DNA of 64,000 nucleotides from Dendrophyllia cribrosa (lineage: Eukaryota; Cnidaria; Anthozoa; Scleractinia; Dendrophylliidae): contig JAJLRJ010000007.1 in assembly GCA_024195265.1 (NCBI GenBank), forward strand, positions 33,227,242 to 33,291,241, read 5' to 3'. A model generated the notes under the pieces. It saw only the letters and a program-made list of their open reading frames with translations, was not told the DNA's origin and made no database searches. Both the position numbers and the translations under genes were made by a program. Positions 51,075-62,168 of the stretch are shown here, piece by piece. Position 1 is the first letter of the stretch. Each line of letters opens with the position of its first letter.

Positions 51075-52283
51075 GGATGTTCACGTGGAAATCTTCTAAC
51101 ATTGATTTTTTATAAAACTTTTGCTACAGCTAGGTTATGAGTTATTCGTGTCAAAAAAAAAAATGGGGGGTCACCGACTTCGTTTCCGAGATAAGATGTC
51201 TAAAGGGGGACCCTTATTTTGAAAAATCGGTCTTCCTTACTGGATATGACCCCAATGTCTGTTAGTCTAAACATATTGCAAATGAATCTCTAAAATGCAA
51301 CTTTTCTTATGCGAGTAGGTCTGTTAAGCACATTCATTCAACTGGTGACGTCCCTTAAAGGAAATCCAATCTTTAAACGACAGCATTTGCAGAGACAGCC
51401 GCAAGTTGGCAGGATACGATGTCGCGCGGGTAGAAAAATGGAAACAAATTTAAACTTCCTACATTAATTTTTTGTTCATTCTTTCACCATCTGTAGAGAA
51501 TTGGCAAAGAAAATTATCTATTAAAAAATTGGGGTCACCGACCATCCAAGCGAGTTAAATCTAAGCAAAGTTAACGCAACGGCTACCAACCCTTTATGTG
51601 CTAAGATTTTTTCTCTTGCGTGCGCGCTCGTGCATGACGTAGCTTGGCGTTGCGACATGAATTGCGTGTGCAGTAAAGCCTGGTTTCCATATAATCGCAA
51701 CGATCGCAGCGATCGTTACGATCGACGATCGCTGCGATTCTTGCGACCCTTACGATCATATGGAAACCAAAACGTTGCGATGCTTGCGATCGTTGCAATC
51801 CGTTACGATTGCGATCGCAGAGATAGAAAAATTTCTATCCCTGCGATCGCAATCGGAAGGATCGCAACGATCGCAAGAATCGCAACGTTTTGGTTTCCAT
51901 ATAATCGCAAGGGTCACACAACACTTTTTTCTGCGATCGCTGCGATCGTTGCGATCGATGCGATTACATGGAAGCCAGGCTCAAGCCTGGTTTCCATATA
52001 ATCGCAATGATAGAAACGATCGCAGCGATCGTTACGATCGACGATCGCTGTGATTCTTGCGACCCTTGCGATCATATGGAAACCAAAACGTTGCGATTGC
52101 GATCGCAGAGAAAGAAGTTTTTCTATCTCTGCGGTCGCAATCGCAACGATCGCAAGGATCTCAACGTTTTGGTTTCCATATGATCGCAAGGGTCGCAAGA
52201 ATCGCAGCGATCGTCGATCGTAACGATCGCTGCGATAAAAACCAGGCTTTAAGGATGCGCATAAACAATTTGCGCGAACGTCC
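51075..52283. mobile_element. TTAA-flanked non-autonomous element, carrier of nested MITEs
   Basis: Ends 'ggatgttcacgtggaaatct' and 'tttgcgcgaacgtcc'; TTAA at 51071-51074 and 52284-52287. Its sequence matches the inverted copy at 60192-60848 through 'cttttgctacagctaggtta' and 'gtcaccgacttcgtt'. The extra 574 bases at 51676-52249 are a later insertion. Non-coding. Confidence 0.7.
51676..52249. mobile_element. Two adjacent GATCGC-rich palindromic MITEs
   Basis: Copy A (51676-51982) and copy B (51983-52249), head to tail without spacer. Each begins 'aagcctggtttccatataat' and ends in 'ccaggct'. Both are saturated with 'gcgatcg' and 'cgatcgc'. Flanked by TA. The paralogue at 60192-60848 shows the unfilled site 'cagtaaggatg', which proves that TA was duplicated. 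Confidence 0.75.
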
Positions 52284-52287
52284 TTAA

Positions 52288-52762
52288 AATAAATGTATGA
52301 AATCATAAAGCAGAAAACATAACACAAATAACACATATTAACTATTTTTGCGATCTTGTTTGGTGAAAAATCGGATGTCGGGAATCGGCCGATATCCTGC
52401 GTCCGATTTGTGTGATTTACTTGTACTGTGTGTACACGACTATATATTGTAACGGTTAGATTTAGTGTTTATAGTAGCCATAGTTTTTTAGTGCCACTTC
52501 TGTAAGATGTTCTCACGTGACGCTTGTTGCTAACAAGTGACGGTGAAGGAAAATAATAGTGGCAAATGCGGTGCAAGGAAACCCTCCCCCCCCAAAAAAA
52601 AAAATTGAAAAATAAAAAAACTTAAAAACATATGCTGTTAACGTTGTATACGATGTGCGTAAAATAAACACACCCCTTTTTTGCTTGCTGTATCGGGAGG
52701 GGGGCGGGGGTGGATAATGCAATTGGGTGAAAGATTGTCCACAAAATTTTGCAGTTGTCCTT
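52288..52762. other. Intergenic, nothing recognised
   Basis: Short C and A runs near 52590; no ORF with a domain. Confidence 0.4.
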
Positions 52763-53195
52763 AGTAGATAAGAAAGAAGGGTTCTGGCACACTCTTCAAC
52801 CGCCCCTTTTTAGCACAATTTCTAATTCTTTTCACTTTTCTCCTACTTTCATCACTAACTCTGAATTTGCATGCGATCGCATGAAAATTGTTCCAAATTT
52901 ACATATCCCGACTCATAAAAATTAATAAAATCATTAAAAAAAAGCTGCTAAATTTTCAGCATTTTTCATATTTTCTGCAAAAAATCATCGTACAATTATT
53001 TAAAAATCAAGAAAATCCATCTTGTTCACCAAAAAATTCTCATAAAATCAAACAGATACATTCGTTAATCAAAAATTCTCATAAAATCAAACAAATCCAT
53101 CAGTTCCCCTAAAATCCCACAAAATTCATTAGAAATGAATTTTGTTTGAAAAACAGCGGTTGAAGAGTCTGCCAGAACCCTTCTTTCTTATCTAC
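52763..53195. mobile_element. AT-rich TIR element
   Basis: Left 'agtagataagaaagaagg' continuing through 'gttctggca', right the exact complement with one mismatch in ~39 bases. The interior is very AT-rich and has repeated 'attctcataaaatcaaa'. No transposase. Confidence 0.65.
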
Positions 53196-53544
53196 TCAGG
53201 GTAGGGAATAAAGAAAGATAAAATTTATCCCCAGAAAACTTGGGAATAAAATCAATTTCATTTTGGAAAACTCAAATCAAAACTTTTATTGGAAAGAAAA
53301 ATAAAAAAAAACAAATGAGTTTTTATTTTTTTTCTTTCCAATAAAAGTTTTGATTTGGAAAAGATTTTTCTCCAAATTAATTTCATTTAGGGGAAGATCT
53401 CCTTCCAAAATCAATTTCATTTTTATTTTTTTCTAACTAAAATCCATTTTTTCATGAAGTTTTATGTTAAAGATAGGCTTATCTCTCTTTTTCCCCTCTG
53501 TTTATTTCCTATAATTTAGTCCACTCTTTTCAGGAAATAAATAT
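53196..53544. repeat. AT-rich low-complexity region before the gap
   Basis: Contains an inverted repeat 'cttttattggaaagaaa' / 'tttctttccaataaaag' (about 53281-53351) and several 'atcaatttcatt' copies. Confidence 0.5.
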
Positions 53545-54044
53545 NNNNNNNNNNNNNNNNNNNNNNNNNNNNNNNNNNNNNNNNNNNNNNNNNNNNNNNN
53601 NNNNNNNNNNNNNNNNNNNNNNNNNNNNNNNNNNNNNNNNNNNNNNNNNNNNNNNNNNNNNNNNNNNNNNNNNNNNNNNNNNNNNNNNNNNNNNNNNNNN
53701 NNNNNNNNNNNNNNNNNNNNNNNNNNNNNNNNNNNNNNNNNNNNNNNNNNNNNNNNNNNNNNNNNNNNNNNNNNNNNNNNNNNNNNNNNNNNNNNNNNNN
53801 NNNNNNNNNNNNNNNNNNNNNNNNNNNNNNNNNNNNNNNNNNNNNNNNNNNNNNNNNNNNNNNNNNNNNNNNNNNNNNNNNNNNNNNNNNNNNNNNNNNN
53901 NNNNNNNNNNNNNNNNNNNNNNNNNNNNNNNNNNNNNNNNNNNNNNNNNNNNNNNNNNNNNNNNNNNNNNNNNNNNNNNNNNNNNNNNNNNNNNNNNNNN
54001 NNNNNNNNNNNNNNNNNNNNNNNNNNNNNNNNNNNNNNNNNNNN
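53545..54044. other. Assembly gap of 500 N
   Basis: Exactly 500 N, a usual placeholder length, so the real distance is unknown. Confidence 0.99.
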
Positions 54045-54489
54045 ACCACGACTCAGTCAGAAAGGCACGCGAGATGACACATAATCCTTATGGTATAAAT
54101 AGACTTAATGAACTTAACTGATCCAGGTCTACGATAGATCCAGCACTCTTCATTGGTTTATCGCTGTGGTTTTGCCGTTATTATAGTTTTTGAATACGAA
54201 TCTTTACTGACCACCGGTCCTGGAACACGGATCCAAACCCTTGAGTTCTTTACAACGCTTCGCAATGGGGATTGAACTTTGTCTCTGGAGATCAGACAAC
54301 AAGCTACAACGCGTCGGTTTATTCGTTGCTTGACACCATCACAACGTAACAGAGGTAATTGTCATCATCGAGAATCATCCAACTACTTTGTTAAAGGATG
54401 GAGTACTCTCCGGCGCAATTCTTTCTTGCCGGCTGCATGTATTTTTGCTATGTTTTACGTGGATCGTTGTTCTGGCATCTCTTGAAAAA
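54045..54489. other. Post-gap sequence
   Basis: No domain recognised before the LINE fragment at 54490. Confidence 0.35.
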
Positions 54490-55280
54490 CAAACAGGTTT
54501 GATAAATAAGGTAAACTACCTGTGTACAAAACACAACATTGATATTTCTAATTTAGATTTTGATAACCCTTCCAATATACTTTCACAAGCAAAACAGAAT
54601 ATTAAGACTAGTCTCATGAATCACCAAATCAATCTATTTAATTCAAATAAAAAGCTCAAATTTTATACAATTTTCAAAAATGATACAAAACATTCTGTTT
54701 TCCTTAATTACATAAAAAATCTAAAACACAAAAGGGCTGTTACTAAATTTAAGTTAGGGAACCATAAACTGAGAATAGAAACTGGAAGATATTCAATACC
54801 AAAAACTCCAGAAAATATAAGGATATGCACTCACTGCAATTCAAATTGTGTTGAAAATGAAATACACTTCCTTTTCTGTCCTTTTTCATTGTGAATTATA
54901 CGCTAATCTCAGAAGTACCTTTTATGATGAAATAGATAAAGGAAATAAACACTTCAAAAACTTAGATAATACATGCAAAAGTATGTTTCTGTTTAACAGT
55001 GTAGATCCTTTAATTTGTAGATCAACGGCTGCTTTTATATTTAATGCAATGAATAAGAGAAATGAAGAAACGTTTTAAAGTTACACTTAAGAAATAATTC
55101 TATATTATATACACAATACTGTTAATTCCTCTTTTTTATTTTATTTTATTTTTTTATTTTATTTTATTTATAATTAATCCTGACATAGTAATGTACAATG
55201 AACTTCTTTTTATACTTTTTTATTATCTGGTAATACCATGTATAGAAATGGAATATCTGAATAAATTGTTGTTGTTGTTG
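54490..55280 (+). mobile_element. Non-LTR retrotransposon C-terminal fragment with GTT tail
   Basis: 'QAKQNIKTSLMNHQINLF', 'FLNYIKNLKHKRAVTKFKLG', 'NHKLRIETGRYSIPKTPENI' and 'CTHCNSNCVENEIHFLFCP' give the C-terminal zinc-knuckle region of a LINE. A frameshift near 54890 moves it to 'CELYANLRSTFYDEIDKGNK', ending at 55077. After a short UTR it ends in 'aataaattgttgttgttg', the same tail as at 25950. 5'-truncated and inactive. Confidence 0.65.
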
Positions 55281-55424
55281 AATTCTGTAAACAAGACGTT
55301 TACGTGACCTCAGTTCAACTTCACCACAGGCCTTGTCACACTTCACACGCTAATCAAAGTATCACGCAAGTCACGACTGTTTCTGAACCCATATTTTATC
55401 CTGCTTCCTGTCTCCTACTACCGT

Positions 55425-56395
55425 AGAGTTCCGATAGTAACGACCCCCCGAAAGTAGCGACCCCCCGAAAGTAACGTCAATTATTTGTGGCCGCTAGTAA
55501 ATCCCGAAAGTAGCGATCCCCCGGAAAGTAGCGAGACCAAGCTTTTTTATACCTTTACTTTGTCAATCAATAGTCAAAATTTTAATGAACAATAATATGT
55601 TCGTGCAGTCTCACAAATTGTTTACGATAAGGCACTTTAATTTACAACAAGGGAAAGCTTTATGCCACCATTCGTCCTTGACATCAGTTCACTGATGTAG
55701 CGATGTAAGAACTAAAACGGTATACCGTAATTTCGTATTAACAACATGAACGTTTCTTCAAATTGAAAATGAAAACTCTAGATAGTTTTCGTCGATTAAC
55801 ATGAACGTGTTTCTTCCAATTAAATGACACTGTGATACCGGTACGGGGTACAGACTAAAACGCAGCGGTGCATCATGCAGTACAATCGAAGCAGTTTAGC
55901 TTTCCTCCTCTGAGTCAGTGAAGAACTCGATCTCCTCTATATCGGCTGATTCGCCCATGCGGTAGTCCGGTAAACCATCGATATTTATATATATTTGTTT
56001 ATGGAATTGGCGTTGAGAAAGCACTTAGAAGTCTAAGAAAAGAACTGAGAGACAAACTAATACAACTCGTCCCAACCACTGACAATACAATCTAGGAAGA
56101 CATCCGGAGCCCACCCATGTCGCAGTTAAAACATGAAACTGGATAGACGAATTTTGTCTCATTTGTTTATTGGTGTTGATATTGATTTATTTTATTATTG
56201 CTGTATTTATCATTGTTACCTTCTTTTTATTTAAACACAATCTATACATATGGAATGCAAATAAAACGTTGTTCTTTTTTAATTTTATGTTGTTCATTTT
56301 TTATTTCGGAAAAAAAGCTCGCGCCAGCTTTATTTGTAAACGATTTTTGTTCCCCGAAAGTAACGACCCCCCGAAAGTAGCGACCCCCAAAGGCT
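55425..56395. mobile_element. Element bordered by 'cccccgaaagtagcgac' repeats
   Basis: Tandem 'ccccccgaaagta(a/g)cgac' units at 55437-55545 and again at 56352-56392, direct not inverted. The interior has no recognisable ORF. Perhaps a Tigger-like element with tandem sub-terminal repeats, or two partial copies. Confidence 0.4.
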
Positions 56396-56520
56396 GTTTT
56401 GAAGTGGTGACAAGATGTTAGCGAGGTATTTGGATAATTCATATGTGGGAGATCCAATGGCACTCATAATTGGTCTGTGCGGGATGTTCTCTTTGTGGAT
56501 TTTAGGAAGGCCATGGAACA
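56392..56520 (-). mobile_element. Penelope-like RT fragment, minus orientation
   Basis: Minus strand '[20 protein letters not shown]' and '[19 protein letters not shown]', the conserved early RT motif of Penelope-like elements. Confidence 0.72.
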
Positions 56521-56665
56521 TGTTGAAGAAAAGGCTCTCTCATCGGCTCCAAACCCTCCCAAATGGTGGTTCAGATACGTAGATGACAGCCATGTGTGCG
56601 TAAAAAGGGAACACGAATTCCACTCACATCTCAATTCTATAAACACCCATATCAAATTTACGGGA
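56515..56665 (+). mobile_element. Penelope-like RT fragment, plus orientation
   Basis: '[20 protein letters not shown]' and 'DSHVCVKREHEFHSHLNSIN', the RT catalytic motif (YVDD) and following block. It abuts the fragment at 56392-56520 head to head, so the two halves of one RT domain point in opposite directions. Confidence 0.72.
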
Positions 56666-56684
56666 ATCCCGAAACGTCGAGTTG

Positions 56685-56797
56685 GACATCGAGTTCGAGT
56701 TCGAGTTCGAGTCGGACTTCGAGTTGGACTTCGAGTTGGACTTCGAGTTGGACTTCGAGTTGGATTTCGAGTTGGACTTCGAGTTGGACTTCGAGTT
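56685..56797. repeat. 12-bp minisatellite
   Basis: About nine copies of 'gagttggacttc' with variants, followed by an A run. Confidence 0.85.
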
Positions 56798-57048
56798 AAA
56801 AAAAAAAAATACAAATATGAAAAAATATAAGCGATAAAAATCGACAGAAATTAACTAATTGTATCTGAAATCGATAGAAATCGATAAGTGTGATTGTGCA
56901 TATGGATTTTATTTTATTTTTGAGAGTGGTTCTATAATAATCCGCACTTGGTGCCTGGGTAAACGGCAAACTGAAGTGAAAAAAAAAATGAAAAATGTAA
57001 ACAACAAACGGCAAAACTGATAAAAGGAAGGTGCCGGATCTGTGGCCA

Positions 57049-57060
57049 AGATCTGGATCC

Positions 57061-57097
<37 letters not shown>

Positions 57098-57570
57098 GTC
57101 GGAAATTTTCCAAATATACCCTAAAAGGTACTAGAATCTCGTTCGATGGGCGTGGCTCAAAAAAATATTTACCCCTAAGAGGTACCAATTCTAAAACAAC
57201 ACATGTCATATTCTGTAATATTTTTTCGGCTCATACCCTAAAAGGTGCCGTCATAATTCTAACGGTGGTCATTTTAGATTTTAGTACCCTAAGCGGTACC
57301 CTGGATCCAGAGGTCCGTTCTCTAAAAATCATGAGTGAAATTAGCCGTATAAACGGTTAGACTAGAGAAGCTCTCTAGACGGACAAGACGAGACGAGACG
57401 GTTTTTATTTTTTTCTCGGCGCGTTGCGCCTCGTTGTCGCTCAAATTCGCTGGTTTAAACTAAAAAATAAAAACCTCTGGCACCCAGGGTACCTAAGCGA
57501 TTTTGACCCCTAAAAGGTACGAGCACCCCCGACATTTTTATATGGGAGTCCCCCCCCCCGGGATCTGGAT
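57049..57570. repeat. TIR element with 31-base G run
   Basis: Left 'gatctggatcccgg' then 31 G (57065-57095), right a C run then 'gggatctggatc'. The interior repeats 'ccctaaaaggtac' / 'ggtaccctggatcc'. It resembles the element at 30-480 in layout. A shorter relative lies at about 58515-58655. Confidence 0.55.
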
Positions 57571-58084
57571 CAGTAAAATCTTGTACAAAATAATAGAGAA
57601 GTGCTGCGAGTAAAGCTTATGCAGTAGAAGACTTGTTTGGAGCTAACTCGTTAATTGCATGTACTTTATATAGTGAACAGATGAGCGACTGACTGTGAAC
57701 GCCTGAACGGCAACATAATTATTTCGAACAGCTGGCTGTGAACGGAGCCTGAACGGCTAAAGAATTATTTGGAACGGCTCGAGGTTAACGGCTGAAAAAA
57801 AATTCGAATTGTTGGCTGTGAACGCAGCTAAATTAAGCAAATTGCACACTTATTGTTTACCTTTACCGAGTACTTTATTACATTGTAAGGACGATGAAAC
57901 CATCTGTTTGTCGCTTTGACTTGAAGGCCAGAGAATGAAGAACACGGTTTCTTTATTTTTAATGTCAACAAGCGGCCCCGAGTCCCAAGTGCATTTGTCA
58001 CGCAAAATGATAAAGGTAATGACAGACCTGCACGGACTCCCCATGTGGCTTTTTATGTCGCGTCGCATAGTCGCCTTGAAATTA
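57571..58084. other. No gene; diverged ~45-bp repeats
   Basis: 'ggctgtgaacg' recurs with variable spacing at 57685-57830. Otherwise nothing supported. Confidence 0.35.
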
Positions 58085-58505
58085 TATTTTTGCTCTAACG
58101 AGCGTGTCTTTGAGGGAATTTCCCTTTTTGTAGGAGATTATTGGAGGTTTTTCAAGAATTGTTTTCAGCAACGGCTGATTTTGTGTAAGGCTCCAATGTT
58201 CCATCAGTATTTGTTTTAAATTTTTAACTGCCAGATGGTACGTTGTGACAAAAGGCAGTATCCTCTCGTGACCATTTTTCTTTTGTGTAAGTGCCGATTG
58301 TCTAGAGGTAAAGAGACCTTTCTATGATGTTTTCTGGGTAACCCCATGATTTGAGGCGTTGTTTGAATTTTAAAAGGCTCTCTTCAAATGTTTTTTTTTT
58401 TGAAGAGTTAGTTCTAAGCAATCTTATTGCTTCGCCTTTAATTGATTGGGTTGGCTTGTTTCCAAGCCTGTCCAATATATAAAATGGACGCTGTTTCGTA
58501 GTCAC
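58085..58505 (-). mobile_element. Penelope-like element fragment between RT and endonuclease
   Basis: Minus strand: 'IKGEAIRLLRTNSSKKKTFE' and 'SLLKFKQRLKSWGYPENIIE', then after a frame break 'HERILPFVTTYHLAVKNLKQ', 'ILMEHWSLTQNQPLLKTIF' and 'IISYKKGNSLKDTLVRAKI' with a stop. This is the thumb/linker part of a Penelope-like protein. Overlapping ORFs on other frames are shadows. Confidence 0.7.
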
Positions 58506-59198
58506 TTATTGACACGCCGGGGGGGTCCGCCATATGAAAATGACGGGGTGCCCTTTTAGAATTTCGTTAGATGGGCATGGTTGAAAAGACGTTTTATCGT
58601 TAAGAGCTACTAATTGTAAATTTTAAGTGGAAGTCTCCCCTCCCCCCGGATTTTGGAGATTGAGAATAGATAAGTTAATATGTGGTGTAGGAGAAGTAAA
58701 TGGGGATGTGCGTAGGCTAATAAATTGATTAAAAGGTTGTTTGTGTAAAGGGTATTCGTTTATAGCGGTGTGAGAAGAAAGCGTGAAGGGTGAATTGTCT
58801 TGTGAGCGTTTAAAGAGGTTTTAAAAGACACTGACCTATTTCTAGTAGCTGGTATTAATAGATTAAAAAGGGTGAAACCCGTACGAAAAATTATAGCCTG
58901 ACATAGCGAGAATCCGGCCTGAAGTGATTTTTACGGCCTGCATTGAACGAGACAAAGTACGCCTAAAACGAGCCATTCTTCTATGTCTTGTTTCGGCGAT
59001 AATCTAGCCTGCATAACAAGCGTTATTGGGGGCGCTCAAGCGGGTTTTGGGGCGCGAGCCATTCTCGTCCCCAGAGCCCGCGATCCTTCTGGTCTGCGCC
59101 TGGGATCACGAACTCTGGCCTGTTCCGGTAGGATTTCGGTTCTGATTGGCTATTGCAAATACAATAGAATAAGACCGGAAGAGAAATTTAGATTCAAC
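58506..59198. other. No gene recognised; upstream of the ZAD-like copy
   Basis: AT-rich at the left, GC-richer from about 59020 toward the start at 59199, where 'aacatggcgga' overlaps the ATG and resembles a YY1-type site. Confidence 0.35.
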
Positions 59199-59859
59199 AT
59201 GGCGGACGGTAGAACTCCGACTAAGCGGTATTCAAAGATGGAAAATTCTGTTTGCCGAACGTGTAACAGTAATATTATAACCACCCGTTGGATTTGTTTG
59301 GAGTTAAAGTAACCGAAGAAGGAATAGTGAGTGATTTAGAAAAGTTTTGCGGGTTAAAAATCACTTGCGCCGATGGTTTTCCCTCGCGAATATGTAGATC
59401 TTGTTACGTGAAAGTCACTAAATTTCAGGAGTTTGTTAAGATGGTTGTCCAGTCGAAAACTCAACAAGAGTCGATCATTTGATCAAAAAGAGCAAAATCG
59501 TTAGAAGACAGCCCGACCTGACCGCCTCTTCGCCAAGTTCAAGAAGAGAGAAAAAGAAGACTTAAAGGGCCCACACGTACGTGCTGTTCAATTTTGACAT
59601 GTATAGTCTAATTTTAAAGCTTATGTGTCGGAACTGTTTTTAGAACGGGGCATGACACAATAGGATTGGAAAGTACTATTGTTGTTCATTGGCATTCAAA
59701 TAAATGACCTAATAATATGTAGTTTGGCCATGTTACCCGCAGATCAGATGATGTAAACATGGAAGTCAATTGTTATTTCATTGATTATTTCAGACAGGAA
59801 AAGAAGGCATTGGCTTCTTTGAGCTGACTTGATTTCTTCAAGTGATGAATTGAAGTATA

Positions 59860-60037
59860 GACCTTTTTCATAATGGCGGCCAATTTATTCATTCTGTTAT
59901 ATGTATGTTAATTAGCCTCACTGGCCTCATTTTAAAGTAAAAATTCTTTTGAATTTTGACACGCTAACGAGGCCACTAGGGCTAATTAACATAGATATAA
60001 ACGAATAAATTACTCGCCTGCCATTATAAAAAAGGTC
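59860..60037. mobile_element. TA-flanked MITE
   Basis: Left 'gacctttttcataatggcgg', right diverged complement 'ccattataaaaaaggtc'; TA on each side. About 178 bp. Confidence 0.6.
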
Positions 60038-60045
60038 TATAAGTA

Positions 60046-61158
60046 CCGTAAATCCTCGAATAACTGCCTGGGGTGCTTATTTGAAATTTAGGATAAGGCG
60101 GGGGCGCTTATTCGAGGCGGGGAAGGGGCTTATTTAATTTGTCCCAAATTTTGGCCAGATGGTCATTTAATTTTGTAACATTTGTGCTTAAGGACGTTCG
60201 CGCTAATTGTTTATGCGCATCCTTACTGCGCACGCAATTCATGTCGCAACGCCATGCTTCGTCATGCACGAGCGCGCGCGCAAGAGAAGAAAATCTAAGC
60301 ACATAAAGGGCTGATAGCGGTTGCGTTAACTTTGCTTTGATTTAACTCGCTTGGATGGTCGGTGACCCTCAATTTTTATTTCATAGATAATTTTCTTTGC
60401 CAATTCTCGACAGATTGTGAAAAAATGAACAAAAAATCAATGTAGGAAGTTTAAATTTTTTCCATTTTTCTACCCGCGCGCCATCGAATCCTGCCAACTT
60501 GCGGCTGTCAGAGTTTGCAAATGCTGTCGTTTAAAGATGAAATTTAGTTCAAGAAACGTCACCAGTTGAATGAATTAGCTGAACAGACCGACTAGCATAA
60601 AATTTGGGAAAGAAAGTTGCATTTCAGAGATTCATTTGCAATATTTTTAGACTAACAGACATTCGGATCACATCCCGTGAGGAAGACCAATTTTTCAAAA
60701 TTAGGGTCGCCTTTCAGATAGCTTATCTCAGTAACGAAGTCGGTGACCCCCTCATTTTTTTGCATTTCTGACACGAGTAACTCATAACCTAGCTGTAGCA
60801 AAAGTTTTATAAAAAAATCAATGTTAGAAGATTTTCGCGCGAACGTCCTTAAACAACATAACTTGTGTATTAATACACAAAGTTGTTCGTATAGTTCTAA
60901 TAATGGCACACTTCGTACATAATTACGGTATTTTCAGTTCACCAAACGTTTTCACAAACTGAAACGAGTACATCAACATGCAAATCTGTTAAAAAAACAT
61001 GAGTGATAAACATGACCCGACACTACTCAGTACTCGCCCAGAAATAAACAGAAGGGGAGGAGGGGGCACTTACTAGAGGGGGCGGGGGGCACTTATTTCA
61101 AATTTAGGATAAGGTGGGGGCACTTATTTGAGGGGGGCACTAATTCAAGGATTTACGG
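60046..61158. mobile_element. Tigger-like MITE with nested insertion
   Basis: Left 'ccgtaaatcctcgaataa', right 'ttcaaggatttacgg'; TA at both ends. Sub-terminal 'gggggcgcttattcgagg'-like repeats. These ends are widespread in marine invertebrate genomes. A TTAA-flanked element (60192-60848) is inserted in it. Confidence 0.65.
60192..60848. mobile_element. TTAA-flanked element, intact copy
   Basis: Left 'ggacgttcgcgctaattgtt', right 'ttttcgcgcgaacgtcc'; TTAA at 60188-60191 and 60849-60852. Inverted relative to the copy at 51075-52283, and lacks the nested GATCGC MITEs. Confidence 0.72.
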
Positions 61159-61482
61159 TATATTGTTTGCTTTATTCTGTAAGCAAAGATATGTCTACCA
61201 GATTTTATCTGACCTGCATGAAAAATATGTATATTGTATTTAGGCAGCTGAGGAGAAATTAACATCCTCAGTGCGACTGTCCCTGTTTACACCAGCAGTC
61301 AACATGCCACATGCACCTCGCACAATTTTACCGGCTGGACCCACAGAACAAGTAGTGGCTGAATCTAATTCAGCAGTCAGTGCTAAACAGAAACTACCTC
61401 CAGGAATTGCTCCTCCTGAGAAAAATCAACCATCAAAAAGTGTTGAAATCCTTTAAAATTCTGGTCTGCGTAATCCAATACT

Positions 61483-62037
61483 GGTAAACTTCAAGTTGTT
61501 ATAAACTTAAACCCTAAACATGGTTATAATTCTTTTTATTTTTATACTTTTCTCTCTGTTAGGTTAGGTGTTGCACCTGTTTACAATCCTTTGCAATAAT
61601 TTAACACAAAGTAAATAATAAAAAAGACACTAATTGAAACAATATCCAATCCACAATATAAGCAATATCCAACCTAAATATAGTATGATTCTGCACCTTT
61701 TTTTGGTATTAGTTTAAACAAAAAAATTATTTTTCTTACTGTTGATAGTTTTGATTCTTAAACCACTCAAACAAAAAACTCTTAAGACCAGCAACATGTC
61801 ATCACTATTTTATTTGAAACCAGGCATATGCATCAAGATCTGGGGGGGAGGGTACTAGTTGTAGGGCAATATTTAGTACAAAGGTGAAAGTTGCATAAAA
61901 GCCAACTTCAAGGGGTGGTGATTTTAAAAACTAGACAAGAAAGGTGGAGTTAGAACAGCTAGCGATAGTAAGTAGTCGAGGGTCAGTTCATCTAGGGTGA
62001 TCAAGTTTGATACTATTGCCTATCACGTGACCTGGCC
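61483..62037. other. No gene recognised
   Basis: AT-rich; no supported ORF. Confidence 0.4.
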
Positions 62038-62168
62038 AACCCTAAACCTGGGACCTAACCCTAAGTTGGGCATGGTCCTGAGCTAAGTTACCCCCTACCC
62101 TAGAAATTGTTCTAACCCTAGAATCTTAACTCTAACCCTAGATTTGAACTATCCTTAACCCTAGCTTT
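62038..62168. repeat. Degenerate telomere-like ACCCTA repeats
   Basis: About nine 'aaccctaa', 'taaccctag' or close variants within 130 bases, unevenly spaced. The motif is that of the metazoan telomere, but the array is too degenerate to be terminal. Confidence 0.5.

Larger units (their letters stand above)
59199..61482 (+). pseudogene. ZAD-like zinc-finger gene copy, decayed
   Basis: Part 1 (59199-59577): ATG, 'MADGRTPTKRYSKMENSVCR' and 'TCNSNIITT', then after an indel near 59285 'LDLFGVKVTEEGIVSDLEKF', 'CADGFPSRICRSCYVKVTKF'. The four-cysteine layout CxxC...CxxC resembles a ZAD (zinc-finger-associated) domain, a protein-interaction module. A TGA follows 'QESII', and another TGA lies further on. 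Part 2 (61242-61482): acceptor 'tatttag', 'RLSLFTPAVNMPHAPRTILP', 'LPPGIAPPEKNQPSKSVEIL', TAA, then an open end before 'gtaaac'. The intron between holds two MITEs and a TTAA-flanked element. It looks like a gene or an expanded gene-family copy ruined by one indel and several C-to-T type stops. Confidence 0.5.

Noticed and set aside
51676..52249. Dense GCGATCGC octamers, like the HIP1 motif of cyanobacteria
   Set aside because: They are confined to two palindromic MITE copies within a metazoan repeat with a demonstrable TA insertion site; no bacterial gene is near.
51601..52336. Several overlapping 65-140 codon ORFs
   Set aside because: All are products of the palindromic GATCGC repeat, which stays open in many frames.
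53516..54049. 177-codon ORF on the minus strand
   Set aside because: It is almost only the assembly gap of N translated as X.
56464..56830. Overlapping ORFs on both strands rich in Arg/Val or Arg/Ser/Pro/Thr
   Set aside because: They are translations of the 12-bp minisatellite joined to a Penelope fragment, not genes.
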